Positions 1-7,452 of a stretch of DNA of 12,303 bases are shown in pieces. A program made the translations under genes and the position numbers. Origin of the DNA: Kiritimatiellales bacterium (GTDB taxonomy: Bacteria; Verrucomicrobiota; Kiritimatiellia; Kiritimatiellales; Pontiellaceae); assembly GCA_030621805.1 (NCBI GenBank), contig JAUXGY010000020.1, positions 1-12,303 on the forward strand, read 5' to 3'. Within the stretch, counting starts at the first letter, position 1. Each line of letters opens with the position of its first letter. The notes under the pieces are model-generated. The model saw only the letters and a list, made by a program, of their open reading frames with translations, did no database searches and was not told the origin of the DNA.

Positions 1-482
1 CTGACAAATACAATCTCGAAGGGCTTGCCTTTCTTCGTCACTTTCTTATGGAACTGTACTAGTTCCGGCGTGAAGGCTCGACAGGGACCGCACCAGTGTG
101 CGGAAAAATAGATGCCAATGATTTTTTCGCCCAGCGCTTCATCGACCGAGGCGTTTTTGCCGCGATGGTTCTTAAGTTTGCTTCCGAACAGTTCATGGAT
201 GCCTTCCGAAGCCTTGGGTGCCGCGGCTTCCTGCCCTGCCTTCTTCGCGGCAAAGGGGTTGGAGAGACGGGTGGCCTTTTCCTGATCCTCCTTGGAGAGG
301 GCGGATTTTTTGATTTTCTTGACCGATCCATCGGCGGTTTTCAGGTAGATGAGTCCGCCTTTTTCCTTAACGAATTCGGCCTCGATTTTCGTTCCGGTGG
401 CGCTGGTCCAGGTATCGGCGGTGGTACTTATCGCCATAAGCAACAGGGCGATGACTGAGGTTAAATGCTGCAAGGTTTTCAT
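1..482 (-). CDS. Secreted SHD1-domain thioredoxin-like protein (C-terminus outside window)
   Basis: The gene runs off the left edge, so only the first 160 residues are visible. Residues 1-22 form a signal peptide (MKTLQHLTSVIALLLMAIST, then TA), so the product is exported, probably to the periplasm. Residues 24-70 (TWTSATGTKIEAEFVKEKGG onward, ending in LSKEDQEKA) resemble the SHD1 small beta domain common in PVC-bacterial secreted proteins. After an Ala/Lys-rich linker, residues 120-160 start a thioredoxin fold with the redox motif WCGPC at 130-134 inside IGIYFSAHWCGPCRAFTPEL, which is closest in style to tryparedoxin/nucleoredoxin-like proteins. It is therefore probably a thiol-disulfide oxidoreductase acting on exported proteins; the substrate is unknown. 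The start is supported by a GGAGG at 487-491. It lies 35 bases after the FG-GAP gene and is probably the last visible gene of that operon. The ORF and fold are well supported; the exact subfamily is inferred. Confidence 0.85.
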   Translation of the reverse strand, partial: MKTLQHLTSVIALLLMAISTTADTWTSATGTKIEAEFVKEKGGLIYLKTADGSVKKIKKSALSKEDQEKATRLSNPFAAKKAGQEAAAPKASEGIHELFGSKLKNHRGKNASVDEALGEKIIGIYFSAHWCGPCRAFTPELVQFHKKVTKKGKPFEIVFV

Positions 483-517
483 GTTTCCTCCGTTTGTTTG
501 GGTTTAATGATGGGGAA

Positions 518-2701
518 TCATTCCCCGAGATAGATCAGCAACTTGTCATGGCAGAGAACGACGAGGTCGCCGATGCCGTCGCCGTTGAGGTCGCCGGAGG
601 CGAGGGCGTGCGGTTCGGTCCCCTGATTTTTCTTACGGTTGATGAAATTGGAGGTGAGGTAGACCTCGAAGAGCATCTCCTTTTTCAACTCTCCGTTGGC
701 CATGCTGATGAGTTCGATGGCGCGGTTGGCGGGATCGATGAGTGCAATCATGGGTCGGGGTGGGGATCCGAGCATGACGGTTTTGGCATAGACCAGCATG
801 GGGTCTTCGGAGGACGAGATATATTCGGCCTCTGAAACGGGGGTAAGGCGCGTGCCGTTACTGAGGATTTCGTTGAGACCGGTGCGGTCGAGCAATACGA
901 TGGAATCGCGCTCCTTGTTCTTGAGTTGTATGAGGGCGAAGATGGTTTGGTCGGCGTCGGGGATGTGGATTTTAGCGGGGTCGGCATCGGCGCTCCCGAA
1001 GCGGACTAGGTCGCGGGAGTTGCGGTCGTAGAGCAGGGTGCCGGACGCTCCATCGAGCAGGGTGTATCCGCAGGAGGCGATGAGTTCGCCCCGCGGGTTT
1101 TCGGGATTAAACTGGTGGGTGGTTTCGTAGTGGTTGTCCTTCCATTCGAAGTGGCGGGCAATTGCGCCCTGTGAAATGGTGAGGGTCGATCCATCGCCGG
1201 GTGCTCCGAGGCGGATGCTGGAACGGGTGAGCGGCTGGGCGAGGGCGCGGAAGGATTCGCTGGTGAGCGGCTCGATCTTTCCGTTGGCGAAGAGGAACAT
1301 TTTCGGGGTGTCGTAGGGCATGAAGAAGAGGAGGCCGGTCTGGTGGTCTGGGAGCCGGAAGGCGAGCAGGTCGGAGGGGTCGTTCTTCAGGTCGAGCGGG
1401 TAGATGGAGGTTTTGGTGTGGTCTTGTTCGAGGCGAGCGAGCTGTAGCGTTTTCTCGCTGTCTTTGCAGATGAACCAGCACTCGTTGCCGGATTCGACGG
1501 CGCAACCGGCGAGTACATCGCCGGGCATTTTAAGAATGGTGGGGAAGCGGTCGAGATCGTTGGCGGAATGCAGCGCGGCGATCTTCTCCTTTTTGCTGAC
1601 CACGAGGATGTCGCCATTGGCCAGGCGCGAGATGCGGTCGGCGGCGGAAAGGGTATCGATGCGCCGGGGTTCGGGGTCGAGACCCTCGGGGCCGCCGGAA
1701 TAGAGGTGGAGGCGACTGAGCTCGGGGGCGGCGACGAGCAGGTCGTCGTAGCCATCGGCATTGAAGTCGGCAGCCACCCATGCGGGATCGGCCTTTTTGT
1801 TGGTGCCTTCGAGCCCGATGCGGCCGGGCGAAACCTCTTGTGCGTCTAGCAAGGAGGGTTGCTCTTTTTCCTCGAATCCGTAGGTGCGGAAGGCGAGGCG
1901 GTTGCGCAGGACGATGCCCACTTTTGGCGGTGCGCCTTCCGGCTTTAGAATGCCGGTGTATTGCCTGAGCGGAAGGTCGATGGGTTGCTCGATTCCATAA
2001 AGGCCGTCGCCCTTGCCGTAGCGCACTTTTAGCGAATTATGGGTGCTGTTAAAGTAGAAGACGAGGTCTTCGATGCCGTCGAAGTTAATGTCTGCGATGT
2101 TGCCCATGAAGCTATTGTCGGCCGAGAAGGTGAGGGTTTTCTTTTTTTGGAAGGGGGGGGTCCCGGCATTCCAGAGCAGGTCGGCCTGATTGCGGCGGCA
2201 GACGAGGATATCCTTTTTCCCGTCCCCGTCGAGGTGGCCGATCCGGATGGTGGTGACGCTGGAACGGTCTTTGATAAAGATGCGCTCGGGGTCTCCGAAG
2301 GTTCCGTCTTCGAGCTGGTAGCGCAGTTGCAGGCCAATGGCCGTGCCGAAGGTGAGGATGTCGAGGCGGCCATCGTCATTCAGGTCGGCCACGCGTAGCG
2401 TCTTGAGGGCTTGATCGACAATCATACCCTTGTTGTCGAAGCGCTCTTCCAGTTCGGGTAGGGCCTCGCTCTCTTCGGAGCCCGCCTTGCGCACGAGGAT
2501 TTCGAGCCGCGATACCTGGTTGTTGGAGAAGAGGATGTCGTCGAGCCCGTCGCCGTTTAGATCGGCCACGATGAGGCGACCGGTGCCGGACTCGAAGTCG
2601 AAGATTTCCAGCGGTTGGAAACCGAAATCACGAGGCGCCTCCTCGGCGATCATGGATGAAGCGAGGAAAAGTGCGGCAAGCAGCGGAGTGAACTTTTTCA
2701 T
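518..2701 (-). CDS. Secreted FG-GAP/VCBS repeat protein, 727 aa
   Basis: Residues 1-19 form a signal peptide (MKKFTPLLAALFLASSMIA). Calcium-binding FG-GAP/VCBS motifs of the form D-x-N-x-D-G-x-x-D follow at residues 47-55 (DLNGDGLDD), 106-114 (DLNDDGRLD), about 156-164 (HLDGDGKKD), 204-212 (DINFDGIED), 312-320 (DFNADGYDD) and 704-712 (DLNGDGIGD). The first four are spaced roughly 50-60 residues apart, which fits blades of a beta-propeller. Residues 320-700 carry no clear motif, so the central blades are degenerate or belong to another fold. The family usually mediates extracellular binding, and no enzyme motif is visible. The start at 2701 has AAGGA at 2710-2714, eight bases away. It lies 40 bases after the 555-residue gene and 35 before the thioredoxin gene, which suggests an operon. 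The coding strand has a C8 run close to an A7 run (2142-2160). Its ligand is unknown. Confidence 0.9.
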   Translation of the reverse strand: MKKFTPLLAALFLASSMIAEEAPRDFGFQPLEIFDFESGTGRLIVADLNGDGLDDILFSNNQVSRLEILVRKAGSEESEALPELEERFDNKGMIVDQALKTLRVADLNDDGRLDILTFGTAIGLQLRYQLEDGTFGDPERIFIKDRSSVTTIRIGHLDGDGKKDILVCRRNQADLLWNAGTPPFQKKKTLTFSADNSFMGNIADINFDGIEDLVFYFNSTHNSLKVRYGKGDGLYGIEQPIDLPLRQYTGILKPEGAPPKVGIVLRNRLAFRTYGFEEKEQPSLLDAQEVSPGRIGLEGTNKKADPAWVAADFNADGYDDLLVAAPELSRLHLYSGGPEGLDPEPRRIDTLSAADRISRLANGDILVVSKKEKIAALHSANDLDRFPTILKMPGDVLAGCAVESGNECWFICKDSEKTLQLARLEQDHTKTSIYPLDLKNDPSDLLAFRLPDHQTGLLFFMPYDTPKMFLFANGKIEPLTSESFRALAQPLTRSSIRLGAPGDGSTLTISQGAIARHFEWKDNHYETTHQFNPENPRGELIASCGYTLLDGASGTLLYDRNSRDLVRFGSADADPAKIHIPDADQTIFALIQLKNKERDSIVLLDRTGLNEILSNGTRLTPVSEAEYISSSEDPMLVYAKTVMLGSPPRPMIALIDPANRAIELISMANGELKKEMLFEVYLTSNFINRKKNQGTEPHALASGDLNGDGIGDLVVLCHDKLLIYLGE

Positions 2702-2741
2702 TTCACGGGTCCTTGTTTGGTATTCAAGCGGCTCTGCCGCG

Positions 2742-4409
2742 CTAGTATTTGAGGATCATTTTGTGGTGAATCCCTTCGTCGCTGGCCTCGGCATATTGGT
2801 AGGAGACGTTGAAGAAGGAGGCGATATGGTCGGACGCGGGGAGTTTGTTGAAGTCCGGCGGAGGCAGAGGGGAGCCGCTCGCGGCCCATTTTTGCTGCAC
2901 GATGGAAACATATTCGGGCTTGCTCAGTTCGCGTACGAAGACATCCATGTTTTTCTTCCAGTCGATGGCGCTGTAGCCAAAGGCTTGCGAGGGCACATGT
3001 TTGCGCAGTCCTTTGACCAGTGCGGATTGTTCGAAGGAGGTGTTGGCCGCCTCATCACTACTTTGGGTTCGGATCACTTGCCGGAGACCGGCGGGTTGGC
3101 CATAAAGCAGGTAGTCGCCCGCTACGCTAAAGGCCGCCTCTTCAGAAGGATCGTCGGCATTGAAGGTGTAAATCGTGTGGTCGAGAAAGGGTTCGGTGTT
3201 GAGGGTGGTCGCTATTTGCGGTTGTATCACCGGGGAGGCCAGTGTGGTTTCAAGTCCGGTCTTGAAGGCCGCTCCGTCCTTGAGATCGACTGCGATGACG
3301 GAGATTTGCTGGTTGTCTTCGGTGGTGGAGAAGGCCATATATTTTGTGCCGAGGTGCGCCAGCAGATCCTGCTCAAGGTTGAGGCCCACCTGTTGCTGAA
3401 CCATGGCCATGGCCATGTCGAACTGCGGTTTGACGGCCGGCATGGCGGTGGCGAGCACATTGGGGATTTCTTGCCAGAAGCGGAGCAGGTTGAAGCGGCC
3501 GACTTCGAGCGAGGCAATGTCTTCGGGAATGAAGGTGACGGTCGGCAGTTCGGATGGCCGGACGTCAAAGATGGTGAAGAGCCCCTTGGTCAGGTCGGTG
3601 ACGCGCAGGGTGCTGTCGGCCACCATCTCGGTGTCCTTGAGTTCGAGGTTGAAGGAAAAGTTTTCGAGGCCCATAAGTCCCAGGGCATCGAGCAGGACTT
3701 CGGGATCGTACATTGGGGAGGGGGTGTCGTTCTTGAGTTCTTCCAGAAGCGTATCGCGAATCAGCGATGAAAGGGCAAGTTTCATGGAGAGGGTGGGGTT
3801 GCCTGTGGGTTCAACCGGGGTTTCCTTCTTCAGTTGCACGATGCACTTTTCAATCCATTCTCTGGTGCTTCCCACGAGTAGTGTGCCCTTAAAGTGTGCC
3901 TCCCAATGCGACTCCTCATCTGGTGCTTCGCTATTTGCAATATGCCGGATAATCTCCACCTCCTGAAAGGAATCCTTGAAGGTGTTTCCCGAATTATTAG
4001 AAAGTTCGCTCAGCTTGAGATCCAACTCCTGGCTGCGCTCGTAAGCCGCCTTGTCCATGGCCAGAATCAGGAAAAACTCCTCCTCCATGTTAAAGGCCAG
4101 TACCACCTCGCCCTTGGCCAGTTTCATCTGTTCAATGCTTAGCTCGGCCTCGGCTTCGGATTCATCCTCGAAAAAAAGCGCATTCCATATTTCGGCATCG
4201 GGGTTTCCAAGGAAATCCTGAAACTGCGGATCGGCCCATAGCTTGCCGCCGGACGATGCCTTGAACTGGCTTAAGAAGCGGGTGGTGTCCGAAATGCGGA
4301 CATAGTTCTGCGCGTTGTCAGGAAGCAACTCCGTGCGCTCCAGGGCCAAGGTGGCCAGCGGTAGGGTGAGTAGGATGGAAAGGGTCAGGATGGTTCGTTT
4401 AATGTTCAT
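2742..4409 (-). CDS. Secreted protein of unknown function, 555 aa, PVC-type
   Basis: A signal peptide is clear (residues 1-22, MNIKRTILTLSILLTLPLAT then LA). The mature N-terminus (LLPDNAQNYVRISDTTRF, then GGKLWADPQFQDFL near residues 54-67) resembles large exported proteins of Planctomycetes and Verrucomicrobia related to DUF3352, which often begin with a similar 'LPxDxxxxVxVxD...LGKLWxDP' segment; this is recall, not a search result. The rest is a mixed alpha/beta sequence without membrane segments, cysteine pairs or a catalytic motif that I recognise. There is an acidic patch (EDESEAEAELSIEQ) near residue 85. The start at 4409 is backed by AAGGA at 4418-4422, eight bases upstream. It follows the toxin gene by 20 bases and precedes the FG-GAP gene by 40 bases, so transcription could read in from the toxin-antitoxin promoter. 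Function cannot be assigned. Confidence 0.8.
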   Translation of the reverse strand: MNIKRTILTLSILLTLPLATLALERTELLPDNAQNYVRISDTTRFLSQFKASSGGKLWADPQFQDFLGNPDAEIWNALFFEDESEAEAELSIEQMKLAKGEVVLAFNMEEEFFLILAMDKAAYERSQELDLKLSELSNNSGNTFKDSFQEVEIIRHIANSEAPDEESHWEAHFKGTLLVGSTREWIEKCIVQLKKETPVEPTGNPTLSMKLALSSLIRDTLLEELKNDTPSPMYDPEVLLDALGLMGLENFSFNLELKDTEMVADSTLRVTDLTKGLFTIFDVRPSELPTVTFIPEDIASLEVGRFNLLRFWQEIPNVLATAMPAVKPQFDMAMAMVQQQVGLNLEQDLLAHLGTKYMAFSTTEDNQQISVIAVDLKDGAAFKTGLETTLASPVIQPQIATTLNTEPFLDHTIYTFNADDPSEEAAFSVAGDYLLYGQPAGLRQVIRTQSSDEAANTSFEQSALVKGLRKHVPSQAFGYSAIDWKKNMDVFVRELSKPEYVSIVQQKWAASGSPLPPPDFNKLPASDHIASFFNVSYQYAEASDEGIHHKMILKY

Positions 4410-4429
4410 GGTTCTATTCCTTTATTTTT

Positions 4430-4807
4430 TTACGGTCGAAATACGCTGAGTTTTAGGTTCTTAATGGGTTTGAAATGTTTGGCGTTGCTACTGCAAAGCA
4501 CAAGATCGTTTTCGGTGGCTGTGGCGGCAATCAGCGCGTCATCAGCCCGGACTCCGTGGGAGAGCGCGTATTCTTCCACATAGACGGCTGCTCGGTGGCC
4601 AATGTTTTCGGTGAGCGGTAGAATACAAAAACCGAAATCCTTGAGAAACCGCTTTGTGTTGGCATGCTGCTTCTTGTCTTTTGCGCACTGAAGAAGCTCC
4701 ATATAAGTGTGAATGGAAAGGAGGCGTTCTTCCTCTTGCTCAACAAGCCGGGCGGCATTCTTGTTGCCTCGCTGGATCCAGATAAAAATGTCGGTATCAA
4801 AGATCAC
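4430..4807 (-). CDS. vapC: PIN-domain ribonuclease toxin (VapC family), 125 aa
   Basis: This is a compact PIN-domain protein of usual VapC length. The acidic active-site residues are in their expected places: D4 in the opening MIFDTDIFIW, E37 in the helix TYMELLQ, D89/D90 in VRADDALIAATA, and the C-terminal SSNAKHF segment at 106-112 corresponding to the usual 'T-x-N-x-x-HF' element. VapC toxins are magnesium-dependent RNases that cut tRNA or rRNA and stop translation until neutralised by their antitoxin. The start is a GTG at 4805-4807 that overlaps the antitoxin stop by 11 bases, giving translational coupling; a G-rich stretch (GAGGGGGG) just upstream can serve as ribosome binding site. All catalytic residues are present, so the toxin is probably active. 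The RNA target cannot be read from the sequence. Confidence 0.88.
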   Translation of the reverse strand: MIFDTDIFIWIQRGNKNAARLVEQEEERLLSIHTYMELLQCAKDKKQHANTKRFLKDFGFCILPLTENIGHRAAVYVEEYALSHGVRADDALIAATATENDLVLCSSNAKHFKPIKNLKLSVFRP

Positions 4808-5033
4808 GATGGCGCCCCCCTCGCAATTCTTCTATCTCCTCTTCAACGGAGGTTTTTGCGTGTAGCATATTGAAGAAAGGGTGTTCGGTTACCTTGCTGG
4901 AGAGGGGTTGTTGATGTGCAACAATCGTGCCCTTTGTTTTTCCGTGGTACAAGATCTCCACGTTTTCGTTGCGATCTAATGCTTTGAGGACGTCGCTCAT
5001 TTTATATCTAAGATCCACTACGGTCGCTTTCAT
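4797..5033 (-). CDS. Phd/YefM-type antitoxin, 78 aa
   Basis: The N-terminal half (residues 1-40) has the Phd/YefM pattern: a short strand (MKATVVDLR), a helix (YKMSDVLKALDRNENVEI) and the strand pair ending in YHGKTKGTIVA. This fold dimerises and binds the operator DNA of its own operon. The C-terminal half (about 45-78, rich in E, K and R) is the part that would fold over and block the toxin. The start at 5033 has GGAG at 5041-5044 with seven bases of spacing. The gene overlaps the PIN toxin gene by 11 bases, as is usual for such pairs. The match to Phd rather than AbrB- or RHH-type VapB is based on pattern recognition of a short protein, so the family call is moderately sure, while the antitoxin role is well supported by context. 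Confidence 0.8.
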   Translation of the reverse strand: MKATVVDLRYKMSDVLKALDRNENVEILYHGKTKGTIVAHQQPLSSKVTEHPFFNMLHAKTSVEEEIEELRGGRHRDL

Positions 5034-5046
5034 CTATCTGCTCCAG

Positions 5047-5071
5047 TTATGTATAGTTGGAGTATGCATAA
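5047..5071. promoter_or_regulatory. Inverted-repeat operator of the toxin-antitoxin operon
   Basis: TTATGTATA (5047-5055) and TATGCATAA (5063-5071) are inverted with one mismatch and a 7-base spacer. The site lies 13 bases upstream of the antitoxin ATG and overlaps the candidate -10 box, which is where Phd-family antitoxins normally bind to repress their own operon. The repeat is directly visible; its use as operator is inferred from position. Confidence 0.6.
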
Positions 5072-5088
5072 ATAAATTTCAATATCAA
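5061..5088 (-). promoter_or_regulatory. Candidate sigma-70-type promoter of the toxin-antitoxin operon
   Basis: On the minus strand TTGATA (5088-5083, five of six matches to the -35 consensus) and CATACT (5066-5061, four of six to the -10) are 16 bases apart. The -10 lies within the inverted repeat at 5047-5071, so occupation of that repeat would block polymerase. The stretch between the protease stop (5136) and the antitoxin start is otherwise empty. Confidence 0.45.
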
Positions 5089-5135
5089 GTGTTGAATTAT
5101 CGGAGAGCTTCGCCGGAGCCATTCATTTAGGGTTT

Positions 5136-6092
5136 TTATGGTTTCGTAGGAACGCCGCTTTTATGGTTTTTCTGCTCGGCGGAAAACTTGCCGGGGCGGC
5201 GAGGTGGATCGGGATAGACAAAACCGGATTCGGGATTAGCGGCGTCGAAGGCAAAGGCATCGATGTGGTCGAGGATGTATTTAGCGTGCCGGGCGGGAAT
5301 GGCGAAGTTAAGCCCCTCCATGCCGGATGCGCCCATGTTGATGACCCCAATCACCTGGCCGCGCGCGTTGAACAACGGGCCACCGGAATTTCCGGGGTTG
5401 ACGGAGGCGTCGACCTGCAGATAGAGGGTTCCGCCAAAGTTGCGGTGCGTCTGGCTGAGCACACCCTCGGTCACGGTGCGCTCGAGTCCGAGTGGGTTGC
5501 CGATGGCGAAGACGGGTTCGCCGATTTCGATATTCTCTTCGGGCTCGAAGATGACCGGTGTGATTTTGGTATCAAATTCCTTAATGCGCAACAGGGCCAA
5601 ATCATGGAAGGGAGCGGTGGCGACAATCTCCACCTCCTTATGCACGACGCGCCGGAGAATTTTGCCTTCCTGCAGAAACTGCGTAATGGAGATGTGTTTC
5701 TCACCCGCCATGACGTGGAAGTTGGTCAGCAAGTATCCTTTTTCGTTCACGAAGAATCCGGAACCCAGCCCGGTTGCGGTTTTAACCAGAACGACGGAGG
5801 GGGCATAGAGCTTGGCGGCTTCGGCGGTCGTGAGACGGTCGGGTGCCTGCATGGTGTAGAGCCGATTGGTATCGACCTGTATCGTGCTGGCTACGGCCTG
5901 CTGGTCTTCGTGGATCGCCAGCACTTCCTTGTGCGGAATGCGCAACACGTCGTAGCCAAGATCAAGCACAACGGCATCGGAGTCGTTTTTCAGCAAGGGG
6001 GCTTGAATGCTCGCTCCTCCCTTAAGGGTCACATCTTCCGCGAAACCGGAGGCCGCAAGAAGGATAAGCATTAAACAAAGGTGTGTTCTCAT
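5136..6092 (-). CDS. Secreted trypsin-like serine protease (HtrA/Deg type, no PDZ domain), 318 aa
   Basis: Residues 1-18 form a signal peptide (MRTHLCLMLILLAASGFA), so it acts in the periplasm or outside. Residues 20-62 (VTLKGGASIQAPLLKNDSD, then LDLGYDVLRIPHKEVLAI) look like a small beta-barrel domain often found at the front of PVC exported proteins. The protease domain spans about 95-280 with a full catalytic triad: H126 in LLTNFHVMAG, D164 in FHDLALLRI and S236 in VNPGNSGGPLF. The motif order and GNPLGLERTVTEG (198-210) are typical of the S1C (DegP/DegS/HtrA) family. The usual C-terminal PDZ domain is absent: only about 38 residues, rich in Pro, Lys and Arg, follow. It therefore lacks the normal substrate-sensing module. 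AAGGAT lies just upstream of the ATG. The gene is 26 bases after avtA and probably cotranscribed with it. Confidence 0.9.
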   Translation of the reverse strand: MRTHLCLMLILLAASGFAEDVTLKGGASIQAPLLKNDSDAVVLDLGYDVLRIPHKEVLAIHEDQQAVASTIQVDTNRLYTMQAPDRLTTAEAAKLYAPSVVLVKTATGLGSGFFVNEKGYLLTNFHVMAGEKHISITQFLQEGKILRRVVHKEVEIVATAPFHDLALLRIKEFDTKITPVIFEPEENIEIGEPVFAIGNPLGLERTVTEGVLSQTHRNFGGTLYLQVDASVNPGNSGGPLFNARGQVIGVINMGASGMEGLNFAIPARHAKYILDHIDAFAFDAANPESGFVYPDPPRRPGKFSAEQKNHKSGVPTKP

Positions 6093-6118
6093 AGGGGATC
6101 CTTATTGCGCCATACGCG

Positions 6119-7369
6119 CTAGGCATAAATATTTTTCACTTCGTTAGCAATGATCTTCACGCCTTCATGCACCACCGCATCGTCCTGCGCATAGGTGACG
6201 CGGATGCATTCGTGTTTGTGAGACCAGTCGTCGTGGTCCATTCCCGGGAAGAAATAATGGCCGGGAACGATCAAGGTTTTCCGAGCTTTCAGGCGTTCGT
6301 AGAGTTCGGCGGCGGAACAAGGAAGATCCTGGAACCAGAGCCAAAGGAAGAGGGCCCCTTCCGGTTTATGAATGCGGCAGGGCACATCGCCGAGCTCCTC
6401 CCGGAACCATTCCAGCGTTTGGAAGGCCTTGCGTTCATAGAAAGGCTGAATGATCTCCTGGCTCATCTGCATGATTTCGCCGCTACGCACCATGTCCATC
6501 GCCATGCGAGCACCGATGCCGCCCGGTGCAAGGCTCATCACGCCATTGATTTCGGAGATGGCCGAGGCGATCTCCTCCCGGGCAATCACAATACCCGTTC
6601 GGAGGTTGGGCAGGCCGAGTTTTGACAAGCTCATACAGACCACCGTATTCGAATTCCAGATGGGCTTGGCATCGGTGTAGATAATATCGGGGAAAGGCGT
6701 GCCGTAGGCATTATCGATAATGAAGGGAATTTCCTTTTCCCGTGCGATGGCGTCGAGGTGCAGGATTTCGGTATCGGTCAGCACATTGCCCGTGGGATTC
6801 GTCGGGCGCGATACGCAAATTGCGCCAATATCGTCGCCCACCTGAAGGGCATCAAAGTCGACATGGTATTTAAATAACCCATCCTCAAGCAACTCAATGC
6901 TCGGGCGCCGTGCCGCGAAGAAATCGTCGCTCAACCCCGCATCGGCATAGCCGATATATTCCGGCGTCAGCGGGAACAAAACTTTCTTTTTCGATCCATC
7001 CGCCATCTCGCCCGCAAATAGATTGAACAAACAAAAGAAGGCATTTTGGCTGCCATTGGTCAGGGCAATATTTTTGGGGGCGATCTCCCAGCCAAAGGTT
7101 TCGCGCAGCATCTTTGCAAGCACTTCAATGAAGGCTGCGTTGCCGCGCGATCCATCATAGTTGCCGATCATCGATTCAAAACCCTTCGGCTCGGCAAGGA
7201 TCGTCTCCATCTGTTTGCGGAAGCGCGCCTGCACTTCTGGGATATGCGCAGGGTTCCCGCCGCCAAGCATCAGCATGTCGCCGCCCGCCATCGCCGCACC
7301 CAGGTCGTCCATCAGCTGCGTGATCCCCGCCTTGTGGGTGAATTTTTTACCGAATTTTGAAAATTTCAT
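6119..7369 (-). CDS. avtA: Valine-pyruvate aminotransferase AvtA, 416 aa
   Basis: This PLP-dependent fold-type I aminotransferase swaps amino groups between valine, alanine and their keto acids in the cytoplasm and links branched-chain synthesis with alanine supply. It matches E. coli AvtA in length and along its full course: MLGGGNPAHIPE near 34-45, NYDGSRG at 70, LTNGSQNAFF at 103, FPLTPEYIGYADAGL at 132, SRPTNPTGN at 188-196, DNAYGTPFPD at 219, the PLP lysine K250 in SLSKLGLP, LAPGGIG, HKPEGALFLWLWFQDLP and VPGHYFFPG near the end. The frame stays open to a GTG at 7405, but homology sets the start at the ATG at 7369 (MKFSKFGKKFTHKAGITQLM). No Shine-Dalgarno is seen there; the bases before it are pyrimidine-rich (CCTTTCCTCTC). 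It lies 83 bases after the secretin-domain gene and 26 before the protease. Confidence 0.94.
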   Translation of the reverse strand: MKFSKFGKKFTHKAGITQLMDDLGAAMAGGDMLMLGGGNPAHIPEVQARFRKQMETILAEPKGFESMIGNYDGSRGNAAFIEVLAKMLRETFGWEIAPKNIALTNGSQNAFFCLFNLFAGEMADGSKKKVLFPLTPEYIGYADAGLSDDFFAARRPSIELLEDGLFKYHVDFDALQVGDDIGAICVSRPTNPTGNVLTDTEILHLDAIAREKEIPFIIDNAYGTPFPDIIYTDAKPIWNSNTVVCMSLSKLGLPNLRTGIVIAREEIASAISEINGVMSLAPGGIGARMAMDMVRSGEIMQMSQEIIQPFYERKAFQTLEWFREELGDVPCRIHKPEGALFLWLWFQDLPCSAAELYERLKARKTLIVPGHYFFPGMDHDDWSHKHECIRVTYAQDDAVVHEGVKIIANEVKNIYA

Positions 7370-7452
7370 GAGAGGAAAGGTACTCGCCGATTGCACGAAA
7401 TACACGGAAATAGATCATGTTTTTCAAGTGCTGGATCGAAAGAACAGCTCGC

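Noticed and set aside
512..526. Palindrome GGGGAATCATTCCCC at the end of the FG-GAP gene
   Set aside because: It covers the stop codon and could form a short hairpin, but no T-run follows on the minus strand and the next gene begins 35 bases on, so it was not called a terminator.
2430..3770. Long plus-strand open frame of 446 codons
   Set aside because: It lies antisense to the FG-GAP and 555-residue genes, both of which have signal peptides, Shine-Dalgarno sites and sensible proteins. The antisense product has no recognisable domain and is explained by GC-rich codon use.
5163..6074. Plus-strand open frame of 303 codons
   Set aside because: It is fully antisense to the serine protease gene, which has a complete catalytic triad. 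The frame is a shadow.
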